DNA from: Emergomyces orientalis
Taxonomy: Eukaryota > Ascomycota > Eurotiomycetes > Onygenales > Ajellomycetaceae
Length of the DNA stretch: 64,000 bases
Reading direction: 5' to 3'
Assembly: GCA_002110485.1 (NCBI GenBank)
Contig: MOWL01000004.1
Coordinates: forward strand, 310,001-374,000
The translations under genes and the position numbers were made by a program. This document shows, piece after piece, positions 10,431-22,989 of the stretch. The notes beneath the pieces were generated by a model. That model was not told the DNA's origin. It did not search any database and saw only the letters and a list, made by a program, of their open reading frames with translations. Numbering within the stretch: position 1 is the stretch's first letter; the number at the start of each line of letters is the position of its first letter.

Positions 10431-12678
10431 TCAAGGGGCGTTAGCTGAATCCGCCTCCGTATCCTTCCCTCCAAGTAATTTCCATAATAACTTCCCTTCT
10501 GCTTCCGCTGCTTCTTTACTTTCGCAACCGGCACCGTATTTCTGGCCCACTACGCAAACCAACCAGACATCATTCTTTAGTTGGTCTAGCAATTGTTCGG
10601 TAGGGCTCCCACGTGGGAAGATACGTCTCCATTCATCCCAGATACGGAACGCCTCATCACCCCATGCACGGAAACTCACTTCCTCGATGATGGTTGGAGT
10701 GACGATCTCTTTACCTCTAAATACGCCCCACGTAACAGCATTAACTCCAGTATTACTTGATGTAGCATTGGAATCTAGGAAAGCATCAACAGGGCCGGAG
10801 AAGTTATCTGCAGTGGTGTCTGAGGGGGGAAAAGACGACTGAAAGTCGCCAGTAGCATTCGTTGCGAACCATGCAAGCTCATCGTGGCCATGGTTTTCAA
10901 ATAATGGTTTCAGAATGGTCTTAAAGTCATGTGCTGGGCAGAAGAACTCGACAAACGCCTTTTGGAAAACGAAACCCTCGCCGCGAGGACCCCAGCCGAA
11001 AATCGGATTGTCATTGCGCAGCCCGTTCACTGCCGGTTGAGACGCGAGCGTCCACCACCCACGTCCATTTATAAGCTGGAGAAGTTCGTCGCGAATAGTA
11101 GCAGTCTCTGCATTCAGGCCACCAGTATCTTGCGCTCCACCCTCTGACCAAGGTACTATGTGGAGCTCGCCAGACACATGGCGCTGGAAGATGTTATTAA
11201 TGTCCTGTTTCGTCATTGGATATCCCCAGAGTCGACGTGCTACGGTAGCATTGACTTTTAGTGAGGGGCCATATCCATCGATTTCTCCGAACGCAGGTGA
11301 TCGCGCATCACCCCAACGACCATTAGGAAAGTCATCCCAGGTCGCCTCGCGCCCCAGTGCACCCACTCCTTCGGATATTTGCAGCGCTGTGGTTCGATGA
11401 GGGGGATTGAGGGCTGGCATACCAGCACCAAGAGCCTGGGTTTCGTGGGTAGTGGATGCTTGAGAGGAGCCCCCGGTGTCTGAAGGTCGGTCAACAATTA
11501 ATCGATTATGGGGTTGTGAATTCAGAGAGGAAGCCCGTCTTTTGGATATTAGGGGAACACCGTTTTGTTTGCCCTGAGCCGTGAAAACCGCAGAGTCTAA
11601 ATCTGTATCTGAATCGCTCGAAGGTTCGGACGATGCAGGTATTAGGTTACACTTCTCGACAGTAAAGGCAACCGCTTTTTCTAAATTAAGGGTGTAAAAA
11701 TGGAGGCCACGTGGACCAGGGCAAGGAATTTTCTTTATTCCATTGACAATCTCACACAGAATATCCACGCCGATTCGTTTCACCGCTTCATCGTCTGATT
11801 TCACTTCTTCCACTCGCGCCATAAGGTCAGGAGGCACCCTGGCATGACTTAGTTTCGTAGTCCTGGTTAAAATATGATAGCTCTGTATGGGCATCAATCC
11901 GGTAATTATAGGAATAGATCTGAAAACGCCAGATTCATGATTGCGCAGCATCTCCTCAAACCGTTTGTATGCCTCCAAATCGTAAGTTAGTTGAGTCATA
12001 ATAAAATCCGCCCCAGCCCTTGTTTTTTCCACGAGATATGGGAGATCTCTTGCAGGATCCTGCACTTCGGGATATGACTCGTCCGAATGTCCTTCAGGGT
12101 ATGCTGCCACTCCTATGCAGAAGTAATCACCGTGTGTACGTCGTATGTATTTCACCAAATCAACTGCATGCGTAAAGTCCTTATTGCTGTCATCCTCGCC
12201 GTCAATATTATACTCTTCGCTTCGCGGAGGATCGCCACGCAATGCTAGGATATTTCTGATGCCCAACGCTTTGGTTTCTGAGAGCGCATCGTCCACCAAT
12301 GTCCGGTTCATATTCGTACACGTCAAATGCAAGCAAGTGGTAAGCCCTAGTTGACGCTGACAGATCTCCGCGAGCTCGAGGGATTTAGCGGCCGTGCTTC
12401 CACCAGCACCCCAAGTCACGGTCACGAAAAGCGGCCGCAGAGCTTGGGACATACGCTCCAGACGGGCTTGGAGATTTGAAGAGCCCTATAAACACGAATT
12501 GATCAGTCTGGCGAAACAACCTGGGGGGTGAGAAGAGGTGGCGGGGTAATAGATGGACTTCACCAACTCGGCGGGAACGCACCATCTGGGTCTTTGGAGG
12601 GAAAAATTCCAGGGAGAAGTAGTTCGCATCTCGGGGGAGAGCGGCTATTTTATTTGATATTTTTTCCATGGTTGTCAT
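10431..12678 (-). CDS. Methylenetetrahydrofolate reductase (MET12/MET13 family)
   Basis: Two exons on the minus strand, 12678-12583 and 12485-10431, give 716 aa. Residues about 1-310 are the TIM-barrel MTHFR domain: FSLEFFPPKT near the N-terminus, FVTVTWGAGGST, LHLTCTNMN, LALRGDPP and GADFIMTQLTYD. The C-terminal part (WDDFPNGRWGDARSPAFGE…LWGYP…) is the eukaryotic regulatory domain. Between them is a Ser-rich linker. It reduces 5,10-methylene-THF to 5-methyl-THF for methionine synthesis in the cytosol. The start at 12678 (MTTMEKI) has a good context; 12669 is a possible alternative. Length and linker fit the MET12 type more than MET13, but I cannot separate the paralogues with certainty. Confidence 0.94.
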
Positions 12679-14597
12679 GGCTGTGGTGGTGTTCTGCTCT
12701 CCGACAGCTTTGGGGGTGGAAGAGAGAGTTCTTTGCAACTTCGGGCAGATATTGAAATTGCCCCTCTTGGGTCATATTTAGCGGCGGATCATATTTAACC
12801 AAGCAGCAAAAATTTTACTAGCCACATCCACACCATCACAACTAGAAATAAACTTGAAAAAAATAATTGCCATAAGATATGCTTTTATTAATCGGATAAC
12901 AACCATACAGATATATATATATAATCAGAGGGGCACATGGAACGCAGAGTTACAACAACACGAGATTCCCCGCATCCTATCAATGCTAGTGCTGCAATAT
13001 TTTAACCATGCGAACAAGCTCTTCCATGGTTTGATAACATATCAAATTGAAACTGTAGTATCTCACCAGGTTTCTATTCACAATTGCCCATTTACCCTGT
13101 TAATTAATGTTAGCAATTAGCCGATATTCCCGTGAAGCTGACCTCCGATGTATGAGTATCCCAGCTACCCAAGATCTTCAATCTGGGATAAATACTCGTC
13201 CAATCTCTTCCTAGGGGCCATTTTCTCGGGTTTACTGGCTGGTTCATGGAAATATAGAGTGACTACGCTAGTCAAACCGGTCGTACAAGGTAGCCGTTTA
13301 ACATCCATTATTAACCTAAGGTCCGTTCATTTCCTTGAGTCTCACGACATATCTGAACTAAAATGAATTGTTAGAACTATTTTGCTCCCGTCAGCATGGG
13401 ACCAACGCCCGTCAGTATTTTATGCCCTTTGTCAATTAGAACTGGAGCGAGCTATTCTCGCAACTTTTACACGTTCTTACTGTTATGTTAACAGCAACGT
13501 CCACACTAGAAATTTACTACCCCCTACCCCGTCAGAAGATTTTTCCAGGCGTAGAAGCTTCATGATCCAGAAACGGACAGCGCGCAGCTAATGATAATGT
13601 ACAGGGCATGTGTACACTTACTATCGCTAGAATAGCACTTGGGGCAAATCAATCAACTTCAATCATCAGCAGTAGCCAGAACAAGAGGTCACCTCTCAAA
13701 TGTTATATATCCACAAGAGTACGATTTACTGGTTCCCAGCCATCGGTCGCCATAGAATGACCTGAATTTCAGTTAAGCCAGTGAGAATAAATTTCAACCA
13801 ACAAACCTCCATATCCTGGATGCTGGTGCCATTGGGTGAGGGGATGCAAGGTAAAAATGGGGGTTGAATTTAGCATTTTGAAACAGGCTAAAACTATGTC
13901 AAATACAGTTAGTAAGCAGAGCTTGTTTTGCGCTATGGCCAATTGAAATGAATTATAATAAACAATGGGCTAGCTTGTGCGAATCAAAATTCCACACGCA
14001 GCATAAAGTTACCCCACATCTCAGTGTTGTGCGTTTCTTCTTTGTTGTTCAAAATTGGGCTTCTGAACCCGTCCAGATAAGAATAACTTAAAAGACAAAG
14101 GGTGGCGTCTCCATGACCGGAAGTGGTAGAGATACTTGTGAGGAACGCAGAGTTGTTCGTGGTCCAGACAGATATATGAGCAGCTAAATGTATTTAGGAC
14201 TGGACAGTGCATGTCCGTTTATAGAAATATCTCAAAATGGGCAACAATAGGAATGTTTTCAAGCATTTGTTTCCCATTGTTCATTTCATGCATGATGCTG
14301 CTGAGTGGGAATGTGCAGTATGCTGCATTCCCTGTAAAACTCCACGATTCTGCATCGCAAGCCTGTGGACCAGCGGTCACTAATTAAGGGATCATTCTCC
14401 GTTATTACTCCCCCGACTGTTTCTGATATTTGTCCTGGTTTGTAACATCAAGCGGAGGGATATTTTCCTCCTCTTCGTCGACCTATTCCCATCTTCCTGT
14501 TCGGTTTTCACTTCAAACAACAGCAAATACCTCTCTGTTGGCAGTCAACAAATTGAGTTCTGGTTCCTTCACCAACCATATTACCCGCTAAGGGACA
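12679..14597. other. 1.9-kb divergent intergenic region
   Basis: Upstream of both the MTHFR and hydrolase genes. Only short ORFs without recognisable domains are present. There is a short TA-rich run near 12911-12926. CT-rich leader-like sequence at 14390-14590 precedes the hydrolase start. Confidence 0.45.
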
Positions 14598-15885
14598 ATG
14601 GCGAACGATTCAAAGGCCAAATCCAAGTACGCATACCTCGCCGCACCTCACCCGGTGTTCGAATCGTTAAAATATGAAGCTACCAAGTTCGTTGAAAAGT
14701 TATATGCTATCAAGGACACAGAAAAGTTCAAAGAAGCGTGGAATTCATTCCCGCCAGCGGTTTTCGACGATGGACCGGTTGTCGGAAAGGATATCAGCAT
14801 AGAACATATAAATATTCCAGTGAGAGATGGCACCATAGTGGACCTCAGAATCTATAAGCCGATCAATCCAGCCCCAGATGCACCTTTATTCTTTGTCTCA
14901 CATGGGGGAGGTAAGTAGCATAGGATTGTCCGGTTTACTAAATTCGTAGGGGTGGAAAAATTCTAGCTGACAGAAACCTATAGGGTGGATGATATTCACG
15001 CATGACGCCGAAGAGGCGCAGAATAGACAGGTGGCCAAAGACAACAGATGTGTAGTCGTGAGTGTGGAGTATCGAAAGTGTCCGGAATTTCCATTTCCCT
15101 ATCCCCTGAACGACTGCTTTGACGCATTAATTTGGGTATGGAACGGACTTCGGATTGATCAACCTTGAGGGAGATGTCTGCTAACAATTTTGGATAGTGC
15201 AAATCGAATGCCTCCACCCTTGGCATCAATCCTGAAAAGATTTTCCTCGCAGGTGCGACTAGCGGTGCAAATCTTGTAGGTCGCCCTCGACTCAGCCCCA
15301 AGTTTTAAAAAGTAGTAACAGCTGGAAAGGCCGCATCTCTCGCACTGAAAGCTCGAGATGAAGGTATCACCGGAATACTTGGCCAAGTTCTCAATATGCC
15401 AATGATCTGTCACCCGGACTTCTTCCCTCGGGACAAATATGAATATAGGAGCTGGGACGAGAACAAGGAAGAAGCCGTCGCGTCGTCCACGAGAATTTTA
15501 TTCCATTGGAATTTATATCTCCCAGAAGGGAAACCGGAGGTCTATGCAAATCCCATACTAGCTGAAAGCCATGCAAACCTGCCTCCAGCCCGTAAGAAGC
15601 AACAGAAAAATATGCTATACAACTCAACACAAGAAATGTGCAGCGCGCTTAACTAACAGTTCGATAGTAATCCAAATTGCCGGTTTCGATCCACTGCGGG
15701 ATGAGGGTTTCGCGTACGGAGAAGCCCTTGAGGCCGCCGGGGTTCCAGTGACTGAAAAAGCATTTGCCGGCCTTCCACATGCATTTTACTTCTTCCTCAA
15801 GGCACTGGACAAGGAATCCAGGGAATATTTCCAGAACATCGTTAATTTTATACAAGAGACCGAAAAGAAATCGACTCCAATGTAA
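14598..15885 (+). CDS. Alpha/beta hydrolase, HSL/esterase type, with atypical nucleophile motif
   Basis: Five exons (14598-14910, 14984-15135, 15198-15279, 15322-15591, 15668-15885) close to 344 aa. The oxyanion motif HGGGW is near residues 102-106. The Asp and His of the triad are visible as DPLRDEG and GLPHAF. The nucleophile elbow, normally GDSAGG or GTSAGA, reads FLAGATSGANL (about residues 171-181), so the catalytic Ser position is Thr176 and a Ser sits one residue later. Intron 3 has a weak GTCGCC donor but is the only join that keeps frame. The family hydrolyses short-chain esters and related substrates. Activity here is uncertain: a modified esterase, a Thr nucleophile or a non-catalytic homologue are all possible. 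Confidence 0.85.
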
Positions 15886-16443
15886 AAGGAGGTCGAGTCA
15901 AACTTATGGAATGACGAAGTGAACGAATGACGGTACCGGATTTTGGACAGAAACAGATTTCCCACCGGTTCAAATTAGGAAGCTCAATGGGCCGAAAAGA
16001 TATATGACTTGTTAGCAGTTTTTGTAGCTCCAATTGGAGCAAATCACTTTTTTCAGTGCGAAAGGGCTCGACAAGGCGATAAATGCTAAAACATGGATAT
16101 AATATCAGAAGTCACATGAGTCAGTCAGCGGCCATATGCAAACAGAACAAACATCGTATTTACACCTGAGCTTCTGGTAGACCGCGACATCGTTCGCGAT
16201 AACATCAGACCTTCTTCACTCTTCATTTATTCATTCATTTATATCTCTGTCAATCTAAGATGCCCAGGTACTATATGCACCATAAATCCACAATCGATCT
16301 TTTGCCCAATTGAGCTTGTAGTTCCTGTTACACCCATCAACCCTCGTTCACCAAGTCACCCACACACCCCTAGGATCAACACCCCAAGTATGCAGGACCA
16401 ATAAGTGTTTTTATTAAAACAAAACGAAATAAATAAATAAATT
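15886..16443. other. 558-bp intergenic region
   Basis: Tandem plus-strand genes flank it. It holds the hydrolase 3' end and the promoter of the Mrx15-like gene. A short AAATAAATAAATAAA run lies immediately upstream of the start codon at 16444. No further gene is seen. Confidence 0.5.
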
Positions 16444-17148
16444 ATGTATCCCCGCAGCTCACCGCTATCAATTAACTACATACGGCCCTCCCTCCGGCCC
16501 CGCTCCCTCCACAAACCCGCGTCTCACCAGACCTTCTCCACCCCTCCAGCAACTCCGCCCCGACAACCTCCTTCTCATCCTCCTCCAAACCCCAACTCCT
16601 CCCGCCTCCGCACCCGCCTCCAAACCTTCAACAACCGCCTCCCCCGCTTCCTCAGATCATACACGACGCCCCTCCTCAACGCTCCCGTGACACACATAAC
16701 CTCTTTTTTAATCCTCCATGAAATCACAGCCGTAGTACCACTACTAGGACTTACAGGTGCATTCCATTACTGGGGTTGGATTCCCGCCTTGGGTGATGGG
16801 ACGGTGGATGAAGGGGTGAAGAAGTTTGGGAGGTGGTTGAGGAAGAAAGGGTGGGTTGAAAGGGGGGCTGAGATGCAAGCAGAGGCAGAGGTGGAGATGG
16901 GAATGGGAATGGGCATGGGCATGGGGACAACGACGGCCGCTGGTGGAGGGAAGGGTGGTTTGGGCGGAAATACAGACACGGATAAAGGCGTGAAGTTGAT
17001 ACTGGAGTTTGCAACTGCGTACGCAATTACAAAGGCAATGCTGCCTGTGAGGATTGTGCTTAGTGTTTGGGCTACGCCGTGGTTTGCGAGGGGTGTGCTT
17101 GGGCCGGTGGGGAGGGGGGTTGGAAAGGTACTTGGCAGGAAGGGTTAG
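16444..17148 (+). CDS. Mrx15/TMEM223-like mitochondrial membrane protein
   Basis: Single exon, 234 aa. Residues 1-65 are rich in Arg, Ser and Pro and lack acids, like a mitochondrial presequence. The signature PLLNAPVTHITSFLILHEI leads into a first membrane segment (about 84-110). A second hydrophobic segment lies near 183-215. This order matches the fungal family I associate with yeast Mrx15 (YNR040W), an inner-membrane protein linked to mitochondrial ribosomes. The name rests on remembered similarity and is moderately sure. Between the segments is a low-complexity insert of alternating Met-Gly and a Gly-rich stretch (about 153-175). Confidence 0.65.
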   Translation: MYPRSSPLSINYIRPSLRPRSLHKPASHQTFSTPPATPPRQPPSHPPPNPNSSRLRTRLQTFNNRLPRFLRSYTTPLLNAPVTHITSFLILHEITAVVPLLGLTGAFHYWGWIPALGDGTVDEGVKKFGRWLRKKGWVERGAEMQAEAEVEMGMGMGMGMGTTTAAGGGKGGLGGNTDTDKGVKLILEFATAYAITKAMLPVRIVLSVWATPWFARGVLGPVGRGVGKVLGRKG

Positions 17149-17356
17149 ATATGCATGCGATCTTCTATTTGATGGACTTGCTTCTGGCCGTGGCGCGGAC
17201 ATATTTATATGACAGGATATCAGTTGCAGCCATGTGGTGAGATATCAACAGTGGTAAGATTTTTTCCCCCGTTTACTCTCGAAATTCGTCTAGATTATTT
17301 TTTTCGTTGTGTCATTAACTTATATCATATAGGGCGGGTTGCGTTAAGTGACAGAT

Positions 17357-18254
17357 CTACTCGTAGATCCAGTTGGCCTGGCTCTGTTGGTACTGGACAA
17401 CCTCCTCGGGCTTGAACCACAGGGCGATTTCCTTCTTGGCGTTCTCGACGCTATCGGATCCGTGGCAGACGTTGCGGCCGACATCCTATGGAATTTGGTT
17501 AGTGCTGCAATGGAGGCATAGGCGGTTGTACAGGCTCCTGTGGTAACTTACAATTGCGAAGTCACCGCGGATGGTGCCAGGGGCGGAGGCGAGGGGGTTG
17601 GTGGCACCGAGGATGGCTGTTGAGGGCGATAATTAGATTACGGACGGGAGACGAAGGATTGGTTATATATACGTACCACGACCGGTCTTGACGGCATCAC
17701 GCCCCTCCCAGACCATGGCGCAGATAGGGCCACTCAGCATATCTAACGGTGTGTCAGCATCTGGCATTGGAAAATGAATGGCCCCGCAGGAGTAGCAATA
17801 GCTGGGTAAACGAACAGGTAACGAGGCCCTTGAAGAAAGGCTTGCTGGAGAGGTCCTCATAGTGCTTCTCGAGGTGCTCCTTGGAAGGAGTGACGAGTTT
17901 AATGGCAGCAAGCTTGTACCTGTGTCCGTTAGAATTGTTTGTCCTTTATATCCTCCGCACAGAACAACAGCCTGTACTCACCCGCGGCTCTCGAAGCGGC
18001 TGATGATGGGGCCAACGAGTCCACGCTGGAAAGGGGAATGTTAGCGTCCGAATGATAGGACCGGTTCTTGTGATGTAGGGATTGTAAATAAAGGTTGGCT
18101 TTTATATTTTGCTGGTCATACCTGGACTCCGTCGGGCTTGATGGCGATGAAACTGGAGAGGGGTTACAAATATTAGACTGGCGTTAAGAAGTAGAAAACC
18201 AGAGAAATGGGCCGTAGGAGAAGGATAAACGTACGTTTGTTCAGAGGCAGACAT
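17357..18254 (-). CDS. NDK1: Nucleoside diphosphate kinase
   Basis: Seven exons on the minus strand (18254-18235, 18152-18122, 18025-17982, 17919-17816, 17742-17677, 17616-17552, 17485-17357) give exactly 152 aa, the usual length. The N-terminus reads MSASEQTFIAIKPDGVQRG. The active-site His is in GRNVCHGSDS, and the C-terminus …QSQANWIYE is typical. It transfers gamma-phosphate between nucleoside triphosphates and diphosphates through a phosphohistidine. Six introns in 459 coding bases, with first exons of 20 and 31 nt, are dense even for this lineage. The intron 4 donor, GTTCGT, is weak, but the join gives the conserved LVTYMLSGP. Confidence 0.96.
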
Positions 18255-18702
18255 GTTGATAGAGTAGAAGAATCAAAATAATATATCTAGAGATATGTTG
18301 TGGTTGTTCAATGGCTGAGTGAGGGGGGTGGAAAAATAGAAGGTGTGTGTTGGCGGGGGAAGATTATTTCATGGCGGAAAGTTTGCTTGGGCGTGGGGGT
18401 TGAGGTCAAGTTTAGCCGGGCCATTGCCAAGCAAGCAGCTTGAGGCGAGTTGGCAACAACCACCTACAAATATACCACGACCAACCTCGCACTACAACAT
18501 CGTCAGCGTGCAATTGGGATCATAGTACTCCTCACAAACTAGGATTTGATACTCAATTATATATACATCCTTGTGTCGTGGAGGATAAATAAATTATCCA
18601 TGAGCTGCTCCCAATTCATTGCGTTTTAAACCGTTTGGTGGTCAGGGTTCCCCCTTCAACAAGAACATACCTAGGTACCCTGCGCCTAGCTCATCCGTCC
18701 TC
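18255..18702. promoter_or_regulatory. Divergent promoter region of NDK and glucosidase II alpha
   Basis: The two start codons lie 448 bp apart and face away from each other. CT-rich sequence lies just before the plus-strand ATG. No specific operator can be named. Confidence 0.45.
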
Positions 18703-21700
18703 ATGGCGGCGTTCAGGCCTTCGTCCACTGGTTGGACCTTGTGCCTGGCCATTTTAGCTATTCTCTCGTGTTTGGTTGTCCCTGGAGGTATGTGAATATT
18801 CCTGAACAAAACGAGAAGAATAAAGCTTGATTTCTAACGATCTGGTATCTGTAATTCTAGAGATGGTCAAGCACGGGAACTTTAAGACGTGCTCGCAGTC
18901 CGGTTTCTGCTCGCGGAATAGAGCTTATGCGGATTCTGTTTCGAGTCAAGGCTCGTCATGGTCGGCTCCCTACCACCTTGAATCGAGCTCCATTAAGCTT
19001 GACAATGGCCAGCTACTAGGAACCATCGTGAAAACCACCGAGAACAACGAGAAGGTTAACCTACCTCTCACTGTATCTTTCCTTGAATCAGGCGTTGCTC
19101 GTGTCACGGTAGATGAAGAGAAACGGATACAGGGAGATATAGAATTACGACATGAGAGCAAGATAAGAAAGGAACGTTATAATGAGGCTGCGAAGTGGGC
19201 AATTGCCGGCGGTTTGGAGCCGAGCTCGTCCGCTGAAATCGTTGAGGGGACAGAAGCTGGAGTTACAAAGGTCATTTATGGCCCTGACAAGAAGTTCCAG
19301 GCTGTCATCAAGCACTCCCCGTTCGAGGTGCACTTCCAAAGCGATGGCGAAACACACATCCAACTCAATAACAAGGGGCTTTTGAACATGGAGCATTGGA
19401 GGGTAAAGGTTGAGAAACCGAAAGGGGATGATAACGAGTCAAAACCACAGGATAATGTGGATGATAGCACTTGGTGGGAGGAATCATTCGGTGGAAATAC
19501 CGATTCGAAACCAAGAGGCCCAGAGAGTGTCGGTTTGGACATTACTTTCCCAGGATACAGCCATGTGTTCGGTATCCCTGAACATGCTGACTCGCTTTCT
19601 CTGAAAGAAACGAGGTAAAGTTTCTTTCAATCAACCGTATATAGTCTCTTGCTAATTCTGAAATCTAGGGGTGGTGACGGGCATCACACTGAGCCTTACC
19701 GTTTGTACAACAGCGATGTGTTCGAGTATGAGTTAAATAGCCCAATGACACTTTATGGATCCATCCCATTTATGCAGGCACACCGCAAAGGATCCACGGT
19801 GGGCGTGTTGTGGCTGAATGCTGCAGAGACATGGGTCGACATTATCAAGACCAAGGCTTCAACCAATCCTCTCGCCCTCGGTGTCGCTGGCAAAACTAGC
19901 ACGCAAACGCATTGGTTCTCGGAAACCGGACAGCTCGATGTTTTTGTGTTCCTGGGCCCTACTCCCCAAGCCCTCAGCAAGTCGTATGGTGAACTCACCG
20001 GTTTCACCCAGCTGCCCCAGCATTTTGCAATTGGCTACCATCAGTGCCGCTGGAATTACGTGACCGATGAAGATGTCAGAGAAGTCGACCGTAAATTTGA
20101 CCTTTATCAAATTCCCTACGATGTCATCTGGCTCGACATCGAGTACACTGACCACAAGAAATATTTTACCTGGGATCCACTGACCTTCCCGGATCCGGAC
20201 GGGATGCAGAAACAGCTTGACGATTCAGATCGTAAGCTCGTTATAATTATCGACCCTCATATCAAAAATGAAGGAAACTACCCTGTTGTAGACGAGCTGA
20301 AATCGAAAGCGTTAGCCGTGAATGACAAGGATGGGAACATATATGACGGCTGGTGTTGGCCTGGGTCGTCCCACTGGATCGATTGTTTCAATCCAGCTGC
20401 GATATCGTGGTGGACTTCTCTATTTAAATACGATAAATTCAAGGGTACCCACCCTAACATGTTCATATGGAACGACATGAACGAACCGTCCGTTTTTAAC
20501 GGCCCAGAGACAACCATGCCGAAAGATAATATTCACTATGGCGGCTGGGAGCACCGTGACTTGCACAACCTCAATGGCATGACGTTCGTCAACGCTACTT
20601 ATAATGCCATGTTGGAACGCAAAAAGGGTGAGTTGCGCAGACCATTCATCCTCACACGTTCCTTTTATGCAGGAACACAGCGGATGGGAGCTATGTGGAC
20701 TGGTGATAATCAGGCAAGCTGGGAGCACCTTGCCGCATCGCTCCCCATGGTCCTCAACAACGGGGTTGCTGGGTTCCCGTTTGCAGGAGCCGACGTTGGC
20801 GGCTTTTTTGGAAACCCGGGCAAAGAGCTACTAACAAGATGGTACCAAACCGGAATCTTTTATCCTTTCTTCCGTGCCCATGCGCACATCGACACCCGCA
20901 GACGTGAGCCATATTTGGCCGGAGAACCATACATGAGCATCATCACACAAGCTTTGCAACTGAGATACCAGCTCCTTCCTGCGTGGTACACCGCCTTCCA
21001 CCAAGCTTCCATTGACGGCACCCCAATTGTCCAACCTCAGTACTATGTCCACCCTGAAGATGAGGTTGGCTTTGCGATCGATGACCAATTGTACCTGGGA
21101 TACACCGGTTTGCTTGCCAAGCCAATTGTAGCGGAGGGTGCAACCAGCACAGATATCTATCTTGCCGATGACGAGAATTACTACGATTATTTTGATTACA
21201 CAATCTATCAGGGCGCAGGGAAGAGACACACCGTGCAAGCGCCACTGGAAAAAGTCCCTCTCCTGTTACAAGGTGGCCATATCATCCCACGAAAAGATCG
21301 ACCTCGTAGAAGTAGTGGACTCATGAAATGGGACCCATACACGCTAGTTGTCGCCTTGGATAAAAACGGTCAAGCCGAGGGAACTCTGTACGTTGATGAC
21401 GGTGAGACATATGACTACCAAAATGGTGCCTACATCCACCGCCGCTTCTCGTTCTCCGAGTCATCATTGTCATCTACGGATATCGGAGCTAAAGGCACCA
21501 AAACTGGGCAGTATCTGAAGACGATGGCCGGTGTGCGTGTGGAGAAAATCATCGTTGTCGGTGCTCCAGCTGCGTGGGAGAACAAGTCCAGTGTCCTAGT
21601 TTTTGAGGAAGGGACGCAGACGGGATCCCAGGCAAACTTGCAGTGGCATGCTAAGCAGGGAGCGAAGGCGGCTTATGCTGTGGTCAAGGACCCAGGCGTA

Positions 21701-21736
21701 TCCATTGGAAACATGTGGAAGATTGATTTCTCTTAA
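18703..21736 (+). CDS. ROT2: Glucosidase II alpha subunit, GH31
   Basis: Three exons (18703-18787, 18861-19614, 19669-21736) give 968 aa. Exon 1 encodes a signal peptide (TGWTLCLAILAILSCLVVPG). The mature start VKHGNFKTCSQSGFCSRNR is the glucosidase II alpha signature. The GH31 nucleophile is the Asp in WNDMNEPS (about residue 549), and the acid/base Asp is in TGDNQASWEHL (about 626). The enzyme trims the two inner alpha-1,3-linked glucoses from N-glycans in the ER, acting with a beta subunit that supplies the retention signal; consistently, there is no HDEL-type C-terminus. Length is normal. Very confident. Confidence 0.96.
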
Positions 21737-22989
21737 GCTGTTCGCTTTCCCCTGCTTATCTGTTTATCGAGGCTTTAATTTTTGTATCGTGCAGTTCGGG
21801 CCATGTATTGTCAATATTGGTTGTCCCTCGGTTTATTTTTTTTATATAGCATGTTGTATAGATCTTTCTCGTATATGCTTCACTTTTTTCCCATCCCCTG
21901 TTTCTTTTATATTTTCCATTCCATCGTTCATACCCGTGAAACCGAACAAATACATACTGGTTTTTATTATTGTTTTAATAGCTACATCTCTCATATTTTG
22001 CTTCCTATCGCCCAGACTGGAGGAGTCGCAACAGCATGATCAATGTAACAGCAATGACTGAGTCCGCAGACCTGAGCTAGCATGGATACATCTGCGTGTC
22101 TGCGAGTCAGATTTTCACATGGCAAAGCAAAACCCTGGTTGCTCTGTTCTTTTTAACTTGCTAAACTAGCGCAGCGTGAACTGCTACTTTCAGCGTGGAA
22201 CTAATATTTATCGGGTCTAACCCCGTGCCTTGATCTCCTTCACAGCTCTCCTCAAGTGTAATTACTGTCTCGTGTACAGCAGTAGTTCGAATAATCTCCA
22301 AAAAATATGATCCCTCTGCGCTTTGCCCACGCTAAGAACAGAGCGGTTCGCATAGACAGATCCAATGCCCCGCCCAGGCCAACTTCTCCGCATCTAGGTA
22401 AGGCAGCCAGGTTTCTCGGGACTGGGCAGAGCATCTCGAGATTGGTCGAAGGTATGTGCGCAGGATGTCAATCACATACCTTGGCTGTGGGTGCACGTTT
22501 CATTGGCAATAAAATATTTGCAAAAAGCTACACTAACTAATTATTGAGCTACCTCCCAGGCCTCTATTTAAACCAATGTTAAAACCTCGTGCTTAACACA
22601 ATTCCACACCATGCCCTTAATCTGAGAACCCTAAGACTTCAGACAATGACGTGGGCTGGAGTGAGGAGGTAGAGTACCATATATCTCACAGCCAGAAGAT
22701 GGAAGAGAACATGATTCCCCTGGTAATTACCAAGATCAAAGAGACAGGCGGGACATACGTTTCCAACATAATGATCCAACAAGCATGGAGCAGGAGGCAG
22801 CCTCGGTTGGTCTGCTTCTCACATGAGATATCTCCACCCAGGAGCTAACTGATCTTCACGTAACTTGATATCCCCATATTTTGGGCAATCCTTCCGCTGG
22901 GGTATATCATCAACCGACCATCCCTTGGTCTTTGCTATTCTCTGTTCGTTGCTGGAAGATGACATCTGTAATCCCACCAAGCAACCGCC
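21737..22989. other. 1.25-kb intergenic region
   Basis: A T-rich 3' flank of the glucosidase gene (21740-22000) is followed by sequence without recognisable coding content, then the promoter of the P450 gene. Small ORFs here have no domain I recognise. Confidence 0.5.

Noticed and set aside
16744..17202. 152-codon Pro/His-rich minus-strand ORF
   Set aside because: Antisense shadow of the Mrx15-like gene; composition follows from its Gly/Met-rich sense strand.
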